Origin: Onthophagus taurus
Lineage: Eukaryota > Arthropoda > Insecta > Coleoptera > Scarabaeidae
DNA length: 64,000 nucleotides
Assembly: GCF_036711975.1 (NCBI RefSeq)
Contig: NC_091971.1
Coordinates: 12,159,501-12,223,500 of the forward strand
Reading direction: 5' to 3'
Both the position numbers and the translations under genes were made by a program. Below are positions 36,087 to 48,855 of the stretch, one piece after another. The notes below the pieces were generated by a model. That model saw nothing but the letters and a program-made list of their open reading frames with translations, searched no databases and had not been told where the DNA came from. The number at the start of each line of letters is the position of its first letter. Position 1 is the first letter of the stretch.

Positions 36087-37080
36087 GGTGCACCTCCACC
36101 ATATTATTATTGTACAGAGTGTAGGGCTTCGTGGCGGAAAGAGACGGAGGATGCAGGAGGGAGTGCTCCTGCTTTTTCCTTTTTTTTTATTTTTTTTGGG
36201 CGAGAGAGAGCGAACAGGAACCCGATCGATTTGAGTGGTGCGCCGATGGAGGGCGCTAGACGACGAGGAAATGTTCGATCCAACGGGGGTTTTTTGAATC
36301 ATATTGAGTTGAATGGTACATGTTGGCGAGTGGTTGAATAGGATTTTCAATGAACAATACTAATTGGGAAAATGGACGTCTTTTGTTGTAGCTACAATGA
36401 TTAGATTTGAATTGGGATTTATTAATTTTACAAAATCAAAAATGTTCAAAAAAAAAGTAAAATCAATTAAAGAAAAACAATCTTTCTCATGACAAGACGT
36501 TTATTATGAATCCACCAAACGTGGAAACAATCGCATTAATGGGGTTAAATGCGACGAAGCGGAGGGTGAAGAAGAAAGATAGAAACTTTTAAAAATCTAA
36601 TTAAAGTGCGCCGGCACGCCAAAAGGATTACTGACGCAGCCGGTAATTGGCAGACAGTTTGTGGGGACGCTGAAAATATCCCCCTTCGCGAGCATCGTCT
36701 TTTGTTTTTCTTACAACATCTCCGCAAACGTTTGTTTTCGCAACCCCTTAAGCAACGCAATAACGCGAAATAAATACGTAAAGACCCCTTGAGATAAAAC
36801 AAACAAAATCAATTTTTCCTTTAACTTTTTTATTCAACTAACAAATCTTATATGAAAAAAACCAAAAAATAGATTAAATGTATTCATAAAATATTAAGGA
36901 AAAGACTTACCTTAAATAACTTTTCATATTCAGAATGAGTACTTTTACACATAATGTTTTAGTTCTCTTTTCATTTGACACTAACTAATATTTCCACTGC
37001 TTTATGCAAAAATCATTTGAACACTTTTTTTTTCTAAAGCTGACCCAAGAGCTGAAGATGTCTAAATAAATTAAGAGCCT
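36087..37080. other. Region upstream of the FAS1 gene
   Basis: 36087-36260 is GC-richer and probably proximal promoter. A second GC-richer patch lies at 36540-36800. The open frames there have no recognisable domain. The rest is AT-rich. Confidence 0.35.
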
Positions 37081-37585
37081 TTAACATACATTAAAACTCT
37101 TCTGAACACTTTTGAATACTTCTGAACATTTCTGAACACTTCTTTATATTACATTATATCTTAGTTTCTGCATTTAGACATAACAAAGCCCAAAGATCTA
37201 TCACCACATTGACTTTTGTGACACCAGCTCATTCCCAGCTCAGGCAACCTTCTCACAGAAGACAACTCTTTGGCTTCTCGCCTTTTTGACAGTTTTCTAC
37301 TTTTCGAAAATTGTACTGCAAAGATTCTACCTTTAGGTACCAAGTAACGTGTTTGTGAGAACATATTTCATCAAAGCAGTTTTTTTTAGTAGAAAGCAGA
37401 TCTGATTTCTTGTAGACCTTTGCCACTTTATTTTAAAACTTGGAAAACATCTCAAAATATATTTTTAATAGGTCTGCAACATCAAAAATAGCAAAAAAAG
37501 CAATTTTTCTTGTACATAACCTCAAATATTTCGAAATACTGACGTGATGGTCCAATTCTGAGCTCGGATTCTGATTCCACGCAGC
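37080..37585. repeat. Dispersed repeat, copy 1
   Basis: 37180-37585 matches 39735-40125 in direct orientation (CTTTTTGACAGTTTTCTACTTTTC, TTGACGTGATGGTCCAA-type and GAGCTCGGATTCT segments). The preceding CACTTCTGAACAC tract (37090-37165) recurs at 38395-38490. No termini or coding capacity are seen; it is probably a non-autonomous element. Confidence 0.6.
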
Positions 37586-39734
37586 ATATTATATTCATTA
37601 TATTAATAATTCGGAATCATTTTTATTCCTTAATCAGGGTTACTGAACAAAAGAAAACAAGGCAATAAACAACAAAATCTAATCGATCTAAAATTAAATT
37701 AATCTACTTACAAATGGAAAGCGATTTAATCAGCTCAAGCAACATCGGCATTCAATCACCTCCAAAAGCGTCAAAAAACGAAATTTTTGTTAACAATGAA
37801 CCAACATTAACTTATTCTCTAACTCCAAAGTAAAACCAAAAAAAAAAATTAAAGTTTAAGAAAAAAGGAGGCTGTTTTATTGAAATCCTTGAAAAATTGG
37901 TCGCGTTTTCTGAGATTATTTTTCCTCGTTCCTTTAATAGTTATTTAACCAACAAGTCTAATAATGAAGGCGATTAATTATCGAGATATTTTAACGTTTG
38001 AGATAATTAATCGCATTTTAATATACGAGTTAGTTACAATATTTTTCCGTTGACTGTCCTTTCAACAAAATAGAGAAAATCCATCGTTGAAAAATCTCCC
38101 AATTCTATCACTGGCAAAATAAAAACCTCACTCTTAATTGTGTCAAAAGTCAAAACTTAATATTGTAGTCTTACCGAATAGATATAGTGGTCGATTGGGT
38201 CGGTATTACCGATTTGATTGGAGAAAAATTGACTACTATATTAGTTCGGTAGGACTTTCTTAAAATCGTTTATTAATAGAAAATCATTTATTAATAGGTG
38301 TCATTAATGAATGATTTTGTATACATTTATAAATCATATTAATACACAGTCGACGGAAAAATACATTTTTTAAATTTGTGTGAACACTTAGTAACAAAAC
38401 ACTTCACAACACTTCTAACTCTTCTAAACACTTTTTTCTGAACATCTTTGAACACTTCTTTATATTACATTATATCTTAGTTCCTGGTTTTAATTCCGTC
38501 GACAATACAAAGTTCTTTAACTCTTATATACACTCGTCATATTTTTGCTTAACCTAAACAAAAATTGAAAACTTGTATTTTGATCGTTTTTTGCAGCAAA
38601 CATGCCAAGAACCTGTAATTTTTTTCCTTAGTGTCTTGAGATTGAATCTTGTTCTAGAGAAATAAAAGAAGGGGCTCAAGCACAACTGTTCTATCGTAGT
38701 TGTGTTCTATTTGGCCATTCACGGAACAATCTTAATAAAAGCTTTTGCCAATTTCTTCTTATTTTAGGGACTAACCCTGTTTTCTTCCTTTCTCCTCTTC
38801 CTTCCTCTTCCCACTTCCGTTCGGAAGGATTACTATCTTATGATGACGACGTCCAATTTTCATGCTAGCGTTTTAATGGTCTCCCTGAGAATCACCTAGT
38901 GCCTGGTTTTTGCGTTTGAATTTTCTTTGCCAATGTTTCTGCTCCCATCCTTTCTCCTTATCCGTGTAATCCATCCGTGTTCCGAGGTGTTAATGATTCT
39001 TAGAGCCGTTCCGTAAACTTTGCTCTTTTTCCAGACTTGGAACAATTGAGCTTGGGATTGAGCTACTTAATCCATCCAGCAGCCAACCCCAAGCGGAATT
39101 ACAAGGAACTACGTCACTAGCTGTTTTTCTTTTGACTTATTTTGTTGTTCTCATCATAAATTATGTATTCACCAACATTCGCTACAACTAAGATATTGAA
39201 AAATATAGTACAGATATGGTGACCTGTCTATCGTGTATGGTAATGACTAATATCGAAAAAGGCTTGAGGTGAAACATCCTGCACGCAAGTAGCTTAATTT
39301 AGCTACCAATTTTTATTCTGCAGATATTGTTAGGAATTTGAAAATAAAGTAAGATAGTTTCTGTTGATGTTATGCATCAACAGATAATATTATAATTATT
39401 ATTATTATTATTATTATATCAATGGCCGTTATTACAAAAGATTTCTATATTCTTGAAAAATTCATGTTCATGTGTTGCCGTTGTTTTCTCCGTACGAAAG
39501 AAACTGGAATAGTTTTAGCTAGTAGTATCTGGAACTTGAGATCGGGGATTCTTTCCGAGTCATCTGATTCTTGGTTGTTTAATTACCATAAAATACAGCT
39601 AAATGGAAGCAAAAGAGATAAAGGAAACGTTGATATTAGAACAACGGATTTAGACATCCGAAAGATTTCAGTTTTGTTCTGATCAAATAATTTAATTCAC
39701 TCCCTTTAAAGATTTTCAAACCATTGTGCAGTGT
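37586..39734. other. Unassigned intergenic DNA
   Basis: An imperfect hairpin of about 95 bp lies at 38167-38262 (GTCTTACCGAA / TTCGGTAGGAC ends). An (ATT)n microsatellite is at 39393-39418. 38600-39120 is less AT-rich and may be decayed retroelement sequence. The open frame 39422-39682 has no recognised homology. Confidence 0.4.
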
Positions 39735-40125
39735 GATTTAACAAAGCCCAAAGATGTATCACAACACTGACCTTTGTGTTGCTCCAAATACCGGATATAT
39801 TCGGATACCATCTTTCCTTTACTAATGTAGAGAAATGTAGAAAAACAACTCTTTGGTTTTCGCCTTTTTGACAGTTTTCTACTTTTCAAAAATTGTACTG
39901 CAACGATTCCAGTCAGTTCTTTTGTAGAAAACAGATCCCATTTCTTGTAGATTTTTTGCCACTTTATTTTAAAACTAGGAAAACATCTCAAAACATAATT
40001 TTTTTAATAGTTCTGCAACTTTAAAAGTAGCAAAAAAAAGCCATTTTTCTTGTACATAACCTCAAATATCTCAAAATCTTGACGTGATGGTCCAAATTCT
40101 GAGCTCGGATTCTAATTCTACGCAG
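39735..40125. repeat. Dispersed repeat, copy 2
   Basis: Second copy of the repeat at 37180-37585, in the same orientation, with an internal difference where the first copy has about 60 extra bases. Confidence 0.6.
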
Positions 40126-40711
40126 AAAATTACTTCGAAAATGATCGTCAAACACCAAACATAAAATCAAATTGTGTTATTTACAAACTTTTTAAACAAT
40201 TTAATATTTCTAGGGTAAATTAATTTTTAATTACTAAGCTTAAAGTCCCTAGATTATCAAAGTACCGCGGTTTGCCGCCATTTTGGCTCAAAATTCAAGC
40301 GGGAAATTTAAAATTACGTCGTTCTGTTGATAAAATTACGCCAAATTTCCTTTCTTCTTTTTTCTCGTGGTACTCCGAAAAGTCATCTTACTGCTATTTT
40401 TGCAACTCCAAAGGCAAAAAGACGGCATTATCTTTATAAATAAGTGGTAACATGCACTGACAAGCTGTCAAACCGCGAAAGAAATACAATTTTAAAAGGC
40501 CGGTAATGCAGGACCCGGTAATATTATTTTTATATTTTAAACATTTTAAACTTTATATTTGTTATGGTAAATGGACATTATATATACTGTCAATATTAAA
40601 CTCGACCAAGATATCTCGAAGGTTGATCCGTTTTCTGAACTCTTCTAATCTGCTTGATAGATTCTCTTGATTCCTCATGAACTCTCAAAGAAAGAAACAA
40701 GATGTTAAATA
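40126..40711. other. Unassigned intergenic DNA
   Basis: No gene is supported. The sequence ends at an (AAT)n tract at about 40709-40728 that forms the 3' tail of the adjacent minus-strand LINE. Confidence 0.4.
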
Positions 40712-42830
40712 ATAATAATAATAATAAATGCCTTTATTAGAAAATAAGCTTAATTGTACAAAAAAAAAACATACAAAAGAAAATAGGCGAGTTCCAGCTT
40801 GTACTAGTTAGTACAGCTGCTCTAACTAACCTAAGAAACAAAAAAGAAAAACATGACTCGCCCAAAAATTACAGAGCAAAAGCTAGATACAACAACAAGA
40901 TTGCAAAACATGTCAGATCAGCGTTTGCCCCCATGTAGACATTGTTCAAGAAAACAAGAATATTTCTGTGTAAATTTAAACCTTCGTAGTGAGAACCCCT
41001 TGCAATTATCGTCCACCTCATTATATTTCGAAGTTATTTGAAATATGTATGATCTCTGAAACAAAGACAAACGATAGAAGGGTGGCGACAGTCTTCCGCG
41101 AAATCGCGTATTTATTCGGTGGACATCATTTCGGAAAGTTATCAGTTGGTAGAGATATTGTGGTTCCTTGCAGTTTATAATTTTATGGTATAGGCACAAA
41201 CACTGCACTTTCCTACGATGATACATATTTAGCCATCCCGCATCCTTCAGTTTATAAGATATTCTGTTATATTTTCTAATTCCATATATATACCGAAGAC
41301 ACGAATTTTGCACTCGTTGAATACGTGTTACATCGCTAACGTCAATGCACGGATGGTAGACCTCAGCACAATAAGTGAATTGAGCCAACACAGAGGCTTC
41401 GCACAACACCTTTTTCAGATGAATACCAAGGTAGTGTCGATGAGGAAACAACATCCTCAGATGATAATAAGCCCTGGATATACAGTTGGAGACATGCTTC
41501 TTATAGCGAAAACTGTTGTCCATAATCATACCCAAATTCTTTACCTCACTAACCAAAGGAATGTTACAACCATCAATTTGCAAATCAATACTTTCCCGAA
41601 AACCATTACATATAGCGGAATTTCCAAAAAGTATAGCATTGGATTTACTCGGATTAAGATGTAGACCGTATTCCCGAGCCACTTTATGAATGTAATCAAG
41701 GTCTTTTTGCATATTCGTAATACCCAACGCGAAGTCGCGTGGATCAAAGGAAACATACATCTGCAAGTCATCCGCTTACATATGGTACTCACAATGATTT
41801 AACCCCCTAACGATTTGAGATGTATATAAAGAAAATAGAATAGGCCCTAAAATAGTACCTTGTGGTACACCCTTGCTCAAACAGCGAAATTCAGACAAAG
41901 CATCACCGATTCTAACCGACTGATGCCTATTACTTAAATAATTTTCAATTAAGTTTAAAGCGGATTCACTGAAGCCAATATACTTTAACAATCCACAAGC
42001 AAGTCATGACAAACACTATCAAAAGCTCTACTAAAATCCAACAAGACTACCAACGTACATAATCCTTTATCTCGAGCCTGTAAAATATCATTAGTTACCT
42101 TGAGAAGAGCAGTACCGCAGCTATGGTTTCTACGAAAACCAGATTGATGCTTCGGTAAAATATTATTAAGTTGAACAAATTGATGCAACTGATTAAACAT
42201 AATTCTTTCCAGAACTTTAGATAAAATTGGCAATATGCTAATCGGCCGCAGATCTTTAGGCTCAGATGGGTCACGTTTTTTTGGGATAGGAACCACAATT
42301 GACAACTTCCAACAGTCAGGTACATCCGAAGTTTCAATGCAAACATTGAGTAAATGTGTCAAGTAGGGTAATATAAATGGAAGACACATATTCAACATAC
42401 TCATACTGATATTATCAGCACCGGCAGCTCTAGAAGAAATTGAGGAAATAGCTTTTATTACATCAGCTTCTGATACAAAGACAAACTTAAAATTAGTTTG
42501 AATCAAATTTAAAGGCGGTAAGTCATTAAAACTGAAACGCGTTGCAAGGTTCAAAGAAGGGACTGAATCAATAAAGAAATCGTTAACCTCATCTGGTCGA
42601 TTCAAGTGAGCAGGGATTTGCTGTGAACATTTCGTACCACAAATACCCAAATGATTCAATTGTTTCCACAGTTCAGCACCCCGAGACGTCTGATATAAAA
42701 ATTCCAGATATGATTTTCTTTCTCTTCTAATGCAGGTTGTAGTAAAATTCCTCAGCTCCCAATCAGGTGAAGGAGGTCCAATGGAACAAAACACCAACAC
42801 ACCCAATCCAATGATGCATTAGTTTATCGT
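40712..42830 (-). mobile_element. 5'-truncated jockey/CR1-like LINE
   Basis: A nearly complete RT reads on minus from about 42806 to 40918. Visible boxes are VVPIPKKRDPSEPKDLRPIS, SGFRRNHSCGTALL, LLDFSRAFDS, KGVPQGTILGPILF and LNPSKSNAILF, followed by a thumb and C-terminal region. A frameshift lies near 41990. A TAA (41778-41776) replaces the Tyr codon of the catalytic YADD box. The 3' end is a short trinucleotide (AAT on plus) tail near 40712. It is comparatively young but inactive. Confidence 0.9.
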
Positions 42831-43189
42831 GCAGGTATCTTAAATGTTCAAATTGGTTACTGCCCCATCTTGTTTGGAACCAAATCCCTGTAATCAGTTA
42901 CCAGTTGCTGAAACCTGCATCCATCATAGTCTTGTAGCAGATGCAAAACAACCTACACCAATAAAGGGGTATTTGTATCATAAACAGTATTCAAGCATTC
43001 ACTTTTAGCAAAATTTTTTCAACTGTCATAATTGAATTTGGCTTTTCAGTGCCCCAGATTTGCACATTATAACGATTCATTTTGCCGGATATATGGTACA
43101 CAACTTTGAACATCAATTTGCAATGCTTCCTACATACTTATAATATGTAATATCTTAAAATTTGATGTTAGATGGAAAAACTCTTGAGA
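42831..43189. other. Unassigned intergenic DNA
   Basis: Nothing is recognised. It may include more of the neighbouring LINE or another decayed element. Confidence 0.3.
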
Positions 43190-43560
43190 AACGCGTCTAA
43201 AACCTGTTCGTTTTTGGATAACGAGTCGAAGTAAGGAAGGAAAAGGGAAGGGGGATGGTGGTGGTAACGTTATGAATAACGGATTCGACATGTGGTGCCT
43301 TGAACGCAGTGAGAATACGCGATTTTATTCCGCGCACGCGAGTGTTCTTAAACGCGAGGTAAACCCCTCTCGTAGCCCCTTTTTGGCTTTGGGCTAAAAC
43401 CGGCCCGGAGTTGTTACGCACTTGACGTAATAACGACGGTAAAAGTTTTGTACCTAGCACGGCGAGTTTATGGCGAAACCCTCTAGGAAGGGGATTTAGT
43501 CTTTTGTTCGTCTCTTTTGATAGGTCTATAAGTTGCCGTTTTAATAATTCAAAATGTGAC
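43190..43560. promoter_or_regulatory. CpG-rich island upstream of spermidine synthase
   Basis: A GC- and CpG-rich segment stands out from the AT-rich surroundings about 300 bp before the spermidine synthase start. A minus-strand frame is open through it with no ATG and no recognised domain. It may be a divergent promoter or a 5' exon of an unseen gene. Confidence 0.35.
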
Positions 43561-43852
43561 GTCCTCTTCAGTTGATCCTTCTTCTAAACGATAGAGTACG
43601 TAGAGAGGTAGATAAATAACTAATAGGAAGAAAAGAACTTAGTTTGTTTTCAAAGATTTATCTTTTTTTTAAATAATTTTATCAAAATAAAATTTAAATA
43701 CAAAAGCTCAAACAAAATTATTAGTTGTTTTTACGGTTTTATCTTAAAACGAGCGACCTCTGACCTTGAGTGCCGATAAAATTTGCTTCTACTAGCGTTT
43801 GAGAAAAGAGGCGCAGCATGCGAAGCATTTGGTGTTTAGCGTTTGCCACGAC

Positions 43853-44785
43853 ATGGACAACATCAAAAACGGCTGGTTCACCGAAAATAATACTTTGTGG
43901 CCTGAACACAAACTCTCGTTAAAAATAGAAAATATTTTACATCAAGAAAAATCTAACTATCAAGATATTTTAGTAATTAAAACGTAAGTTTTACATCTTT
44001 ACTTCATTAATTACAATTATTTCATTTACTGATATAATCGATTAAACAGAAAATTCCATGGAATAGTTTTAATATTAGATGGCATAATTCAATGTACTGA
44101 ACACGATGAATTTTCTTATCAAGAAATGATCTCTTTCCTACCACTTTGTGCTCACCCTAACCCTTCAAAAGTACTTATAGTTGGTGGTGGAGATGGTGGA
44201 GTTGCTCGTGAAGTAGCCAAACACCCCCTGGTAAAAGAAATTGTCCAGGTGGAAATCGATGAAAGAGTAATTGAAGTGAGCAAAAAGTTTTTACCATTTA
44301 TGGCAATTGGATTTCAATCCCCAAAATTAACGCTAAAAATTTGTGATGGTTTTGAATATTTACGCCAAAATCCCGGCCAATTCGACGTTATCATAACGGA
44401 TTCAAGCGACCCTATCGGTCCGGCAAGTAATCTTTTTACAGAGTCCTATTTCGGATTGTTAAAGAAAACTTTGAAAAGTAACGGGATTATTTGTTCTCAA
44501 GCTGGATCGATTTGGGAAAATTGCACTGAAATTAGGAACTTAATGAACGGTTGTAAGCAACATTTTAATGTGGTAAAATATGGTATTTCTTCCGTACCTA
44601 CATATCCAACTGGGCATATTGGGTTCATTTTGGCGAGTGATGATGAAAAGAAAGTATTTGAAGAACCGTGTTTTAAATTTAATTCTCAGGAATTAGAAGA
44701 TAAGAAATTAAAGTATTATAGTTATGAAATGCATAAATCTGCTTTTGTGTTACCAAATGTATTCTCTAAAATTTTATATGAATAA
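43853..44785 (+). CDS. Spermidine synthase
   Basis: Two exons, 43853-43983 and 44050-44785, with a 66-bp GT-AG phase-2 intron; 288 residues, the usual length. It transfers aminopropyl from decarboxylated S-adenosylmethionine to putrescine (polyamine synthesis, cytosol). The N-terminal NGWFTE...LWP strand region is followed by DGIIQCTEHDEFSYQEMI (residues 54-71). GGGDGG (89-94) binds the nucleotide substrate and E111-I-D113 the ribose. D142-G is present, and DSSDPIGPA (160-168) contains the catalytic Asp160 and Asp163. YPTGHIGF lies near the end. The ATG at 43853 begins MDNIKNGWF, matching the family start. Two substitutions are notable: His62 where Arg is usual (CTERDEF) and His where Gln is usual (YPxGQIGF). 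An AATAAA overlaps the stop (44781-44786). Confidence 0.95.
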
Positions 44786-44879
44786 AGAATTTTAATAGAT
44801 TAGATTATTTGGTAATAAAAAACAAATATATAATTAATCTTTTTTGACAAACTTGTATTATAATGATTTCTAGTACTAT
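44786..44879. terminator. 3' end region of spermidine synthase
   Basis: A short AT-rich segment with AATAAA at the stop and a TAATAAAAA further on (about 44812). The poly(A) site is not directly visible. Confidence 0.4.
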
Positions 44880-47800
44880 TTTAAAAGTTTATTTCTCAAG
44901 AACTAAAAGTGATTTTTCAAAAGGGCTTTTTGCATTAAAAAGAGGATACTTTAATTAATAATTGGTGATATTTCCACAAAGAACCTTCAAGAAATTAATT
45001 TTATAGCGAATTTTGAAAGTTATCGATGAAAATTGCTACATCGAAAATTTTATCAAAACTTTAAATATTGTTTTCTCAAAAAGTAAAAGTTATTTTTCAA
45101 AACGGGTTGGTTCATTGGAAAGAGGGCACTTTCATTAACATTTTGGGAAATTTTCATACTCATATTCCAAGAAATCGATTTTTTTAAACTTAATCGGCGA
45201 AAATTGTAAAATTCGAAAAAATTGTCAATCACTTCAAAAATTTTTTTCTCAAAAACTAAAAGCGATTTTTCAAAACGGCTTGTTGCATTAAAAAGAGGAT
45301 ACTTTAATTAATAATTGGTGATACTTCCACAAGAATCCTTCAAGAAATTAATTTTATAGCGAATTTTGAAAGTTATCGATGAAAATTGCAACATCGAAAA
45401 TTTTTTCAAAACTTTAAATATTGTTTTCTCAAAAAGTAAAAGTTATTTTTCAAAACGGGTTGGTTCATTGGAAAGAAGACACTTTTATTAACATTTTGGG
45501 AAATTTTCATACTCATATTCCAAAAACTGGATTTTATACGAATTTTTAAAACTTAATCGGCGAAATTGCAAAATTCGAAAAAATTGTCGATTATTTCAAA
45601 AATTTATTCCTCAAGATCTAAATTTGATTTTTCAAAACGGCTTTTTGCATTAAAAAGAGCGTACTTTAATTAATAATTGGTGATATTTCCACAAAGAACC
45701 TTCAAGAAATTAATTTTATAGCGAATTTTGAATGTTGTCGATGAAAATTGCAACATTAAAAATTTTATCAAAACTTCAAATATTGTTTTCTCAAAAACTA
45801 AAAGTTATTTTTCAAAACGGGTTGGTTCATTGGAAAGAGGGCACTTTTATTAACATTTTGGGAAATTTTCATACTCATATTCCAAGAAATCGATTTTTTT
45901 AAACTTAATCGGCGAAAATTGTAAAATTCGAAAAAATTGTCGATCACTTCAAAAATTTTTTTCTCAAAAACTAAAAGTGATTTCTCAAAACGGCTCGTTG
46001 CATTAAAAAGAGGATATTTTAATTAATAATTGGTGATATTTCCAAAAGGATCCTACAAGAAATTAATTTTATAGCGAATTTTGAAAATTATCGATGAAAA
46101 TTGCAACATCGAAAATTTTATCAAAACTTCAAATATTGTTTTCTCAAAAACTAAAAGTTATTTTTCAAAACGGGTTGGTTCATTGGAAAGAAGACACTTT
46201 TATTAACACTTTGGGAAATTTTCATACTCATATTCCAAAAACTGGATTTTATACGAATTTTTAAAACTTAATCGGCGAAATTGTAAAATTCGAAAAAATT
46301 GTCGATCATTTCAAAAATTTATTTCTCAAGAACTAAAAGTGATTTCTCAAAACGGCTCGTTGCATTAAAAAGAGGATACTTTAATTAATAATTGGTGATA
46401 TTTCCAAAAGGATCCTACAAGAAATTAATTTTATAGCGAATTTTTAAAATTATCGATGAAAATTGCAACATCGAAAATTTTATCAAAACTTCAAATATTG
46501 GTTTTTCAAAAACTAAAAGTTATTTTTCAAAACGTGTTGGTTCATTGGAAAGAAGACACTTTTATTAACACTTTGGGAAATTTTCAAACTCATATTCGAA
46601 GAAATGGATTTTATACGAATTTTTAAAACTTAATTGGTGAAAATTGCAAATTTGAAAAAATTGTCGATCATTACAAAAATTTATTTCTCAAGAACTAAAA
46701 GCGATTTTTTCAAAACGGCTCGTTGCATTAAAAAGAGGATACTTTAATTAATAATTGGTGATATTTCCACAAGGTTCCTTCAAGAAATTAATTTTATAGT
46801 GAATTTTGAATGTTATCGATTAAAATTGCAACATCGAAAATTTTATCAAAACTTCAAATATTGTTTTCTCAAAAACTAAAAGTTATTTTTCAAAACGGGT
46901 TGGTTCATTGGAAAGAAGACACTTTTATTAACACTTTGGTAAATTTTCATACTGATATTCCAAAAACTGGATTTTATACGAATTTTTAAAACTTAACTGG
47001 CGAAATTGTAAAATTCGAAAAAATTGTCGATTATTTCAAAAATTTATTTCTCAAGATCTAAAAGTGATTTTTCAAAACGGCTTGTTGCACTAAAAAGAGG
47101 ATACTTTAATTAATAATTGGTGATATTTCCACAAAGAACCTTCAAGAAATTAATTTTATAGCGAATTTTGAAAGTTGTCGATGAAAATTGCAACATTGAA
47201 ACTTTTATCAAAACTTCAAATATTGTTTTCTCAAAAACTAAAAGTTATTTTTCAAAACGGGTTGGTTCATTGGACAGAGGACACTTTTATTAACACTTTT
47301 GGTAAATTTTCATACTCATATTCCAAGAAATCGATTTTATACGAATTTTTTAAACTTAGTCGGCGAAAATAGCAAAATTCTTAAAAATTGTGGATCAATT
47401 CAAAAATTTATTTCTCAAAAACTAAAAATGATTTCTCAAAACGGCTCGATGCATTAAAAAGAGGATACTTTCGTTAATAATTGGTGATATTTCCACAAGG
47501 ATCCTTCAAGAAATCAATTTTATAGCGAATTTTGAAAATAATCGATGAAAATTGCAACATCGAAAATTTTATCAAAACTTCAAATATTGTTTTCTCAAAA
47601 ACTAAAAGTTATTTTTCAAAACGGGTTGGTTCATTGGAAAGTAGACACCTTTATTAACACTTTGGGAAATTTTCATACTCATATTCCAAAAACTGGATTT
47701 TATACGAATTTTTAAAACTTAATCGGCGAAATTGAAAATTCGAAAAAATTGTCGATCATTTCAAAAATTTATTTCTCAAGAACTAAAAGTAATTTTTCAA

Positions 47801-48295
47801 AACGGCTTTTTGCATTAAAAAGAGGATACTTTAATTAATGATTGGTGATATTTTCACAAGGATCCTTCAAGAAATTAATTTTATAGTGAATTTAGAAAGT
47901 TATCGATGAAAATTGCAACATTGAAAATTTTATCAAAACTTCAAATATTGTTTTCTCAAAAACTAAAAGTTATTTTTCAAAACGGTTTGGTTTATTAGAA
48001 AGAGGACACTTTTATTAACATTTTGGGAAATTTTCATACTCATATTCCAAGAAATCGATTTTATACGGATTTTTAAAGCTTAATCGGCGAAAATTGCAAA
48101 ATTCGAAAAAATTGTCGATCAATTCAAAAATTTATTTCTCAAGAACTAAAAGTGATTTTTCAAATTGGCTTGTTGTATTAAAAAGAGGATACTTTAATTA
48201 ATAATTGGTGATATTTCCACAAGGATCCTTCAAGAAATTAATTTTATAGCGAATTTTGAAACTTATCGATGAAAATTGCAACATCGAAAATTGGA
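44880..48295. repeat. Dimeric ~353-bp satellite, array B
   Basis: About nine to ten tandem dimeric units (TTAATTAATAATTGG at 44951, 45304 and onward) of the same family as arrays A, C and D. The array ends in the middle of a half-unit at CATCGAAAATTGG, followed by TACTAAGTAATAGGTT and an hAT-like terminus. Confidence 0.95.
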
Positions 48296-48381
48296 GTACT
48301 AAGTAATAGGTTTTTAATATCCGGCCGGATTTTAATAAATAGCCGGATACCGGATAATTGCCGGATATCCGTTCCACCACT
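48296..48381 (-). mobile_element. hAT-like terminal inverted repeat
   Basis: Read from the right on minus, the sequence begins TAGTGGTGGAACGGATATCC and continues with repeated CCGG-containing motifs (ATTATCCGG, TATCCGGC). The CAGTGGTGG-like start with subterminal ATCCGG repeats is characteristic of insect hAT elements. The matching left end was not found, so this is either a truncated element or the end of one that contains satellite array B. Confidence 0.6.
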
Positions 48382-48855
48382 AATAATTTCTATTATTTTC
48401 AGGAATTTTTTATATTTGATTTATTATTATTAACCATAAATATATCTACAAATCTAACGTTTTTGAATAAATTGCTTTGGGCGTTAACTTTCAATTGCAC
48501 TACATTCCTTGTACACACTCAAGGTAAATGAAACTTTTCATCGTGGAAGAAATAACAGCCGCTCGTTTCGCGTTGTGGTTCAAACTTTATCCGTATGTGT
48601 AGTTTTGCACCTTCTTTGCACATTCATCACCAGAACCGTAGGGATGGGATCTTTTTTCCATCTTCACCAACCGCCTTTTTCTTTTTCAACGCCCAAGTTT
48701 TTATCGCCTGTTTAGGTTTTTATTGTCCGATGGTTGTAAAGTTAAACTTTACGCTATGAAAAGTGAGTTATATATAACTTCAAGCTTTTTGCGCAATAGA
48801 AAAAGTCGATAAGAAGTGATTCTATTGGAATCCAACAAAAAAATTTCTTTATTAA
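48382..48855. other. Unassigned DNA between hAT end and P450
   Basis: No gene is supported. The part next to 48855 is presumably the P450 3' UTR, with a minus-strand AATAAA (TTTATT on plus near 48848). A frame at 48509-48715 has no recognisable domain. Confidence 0.35.
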
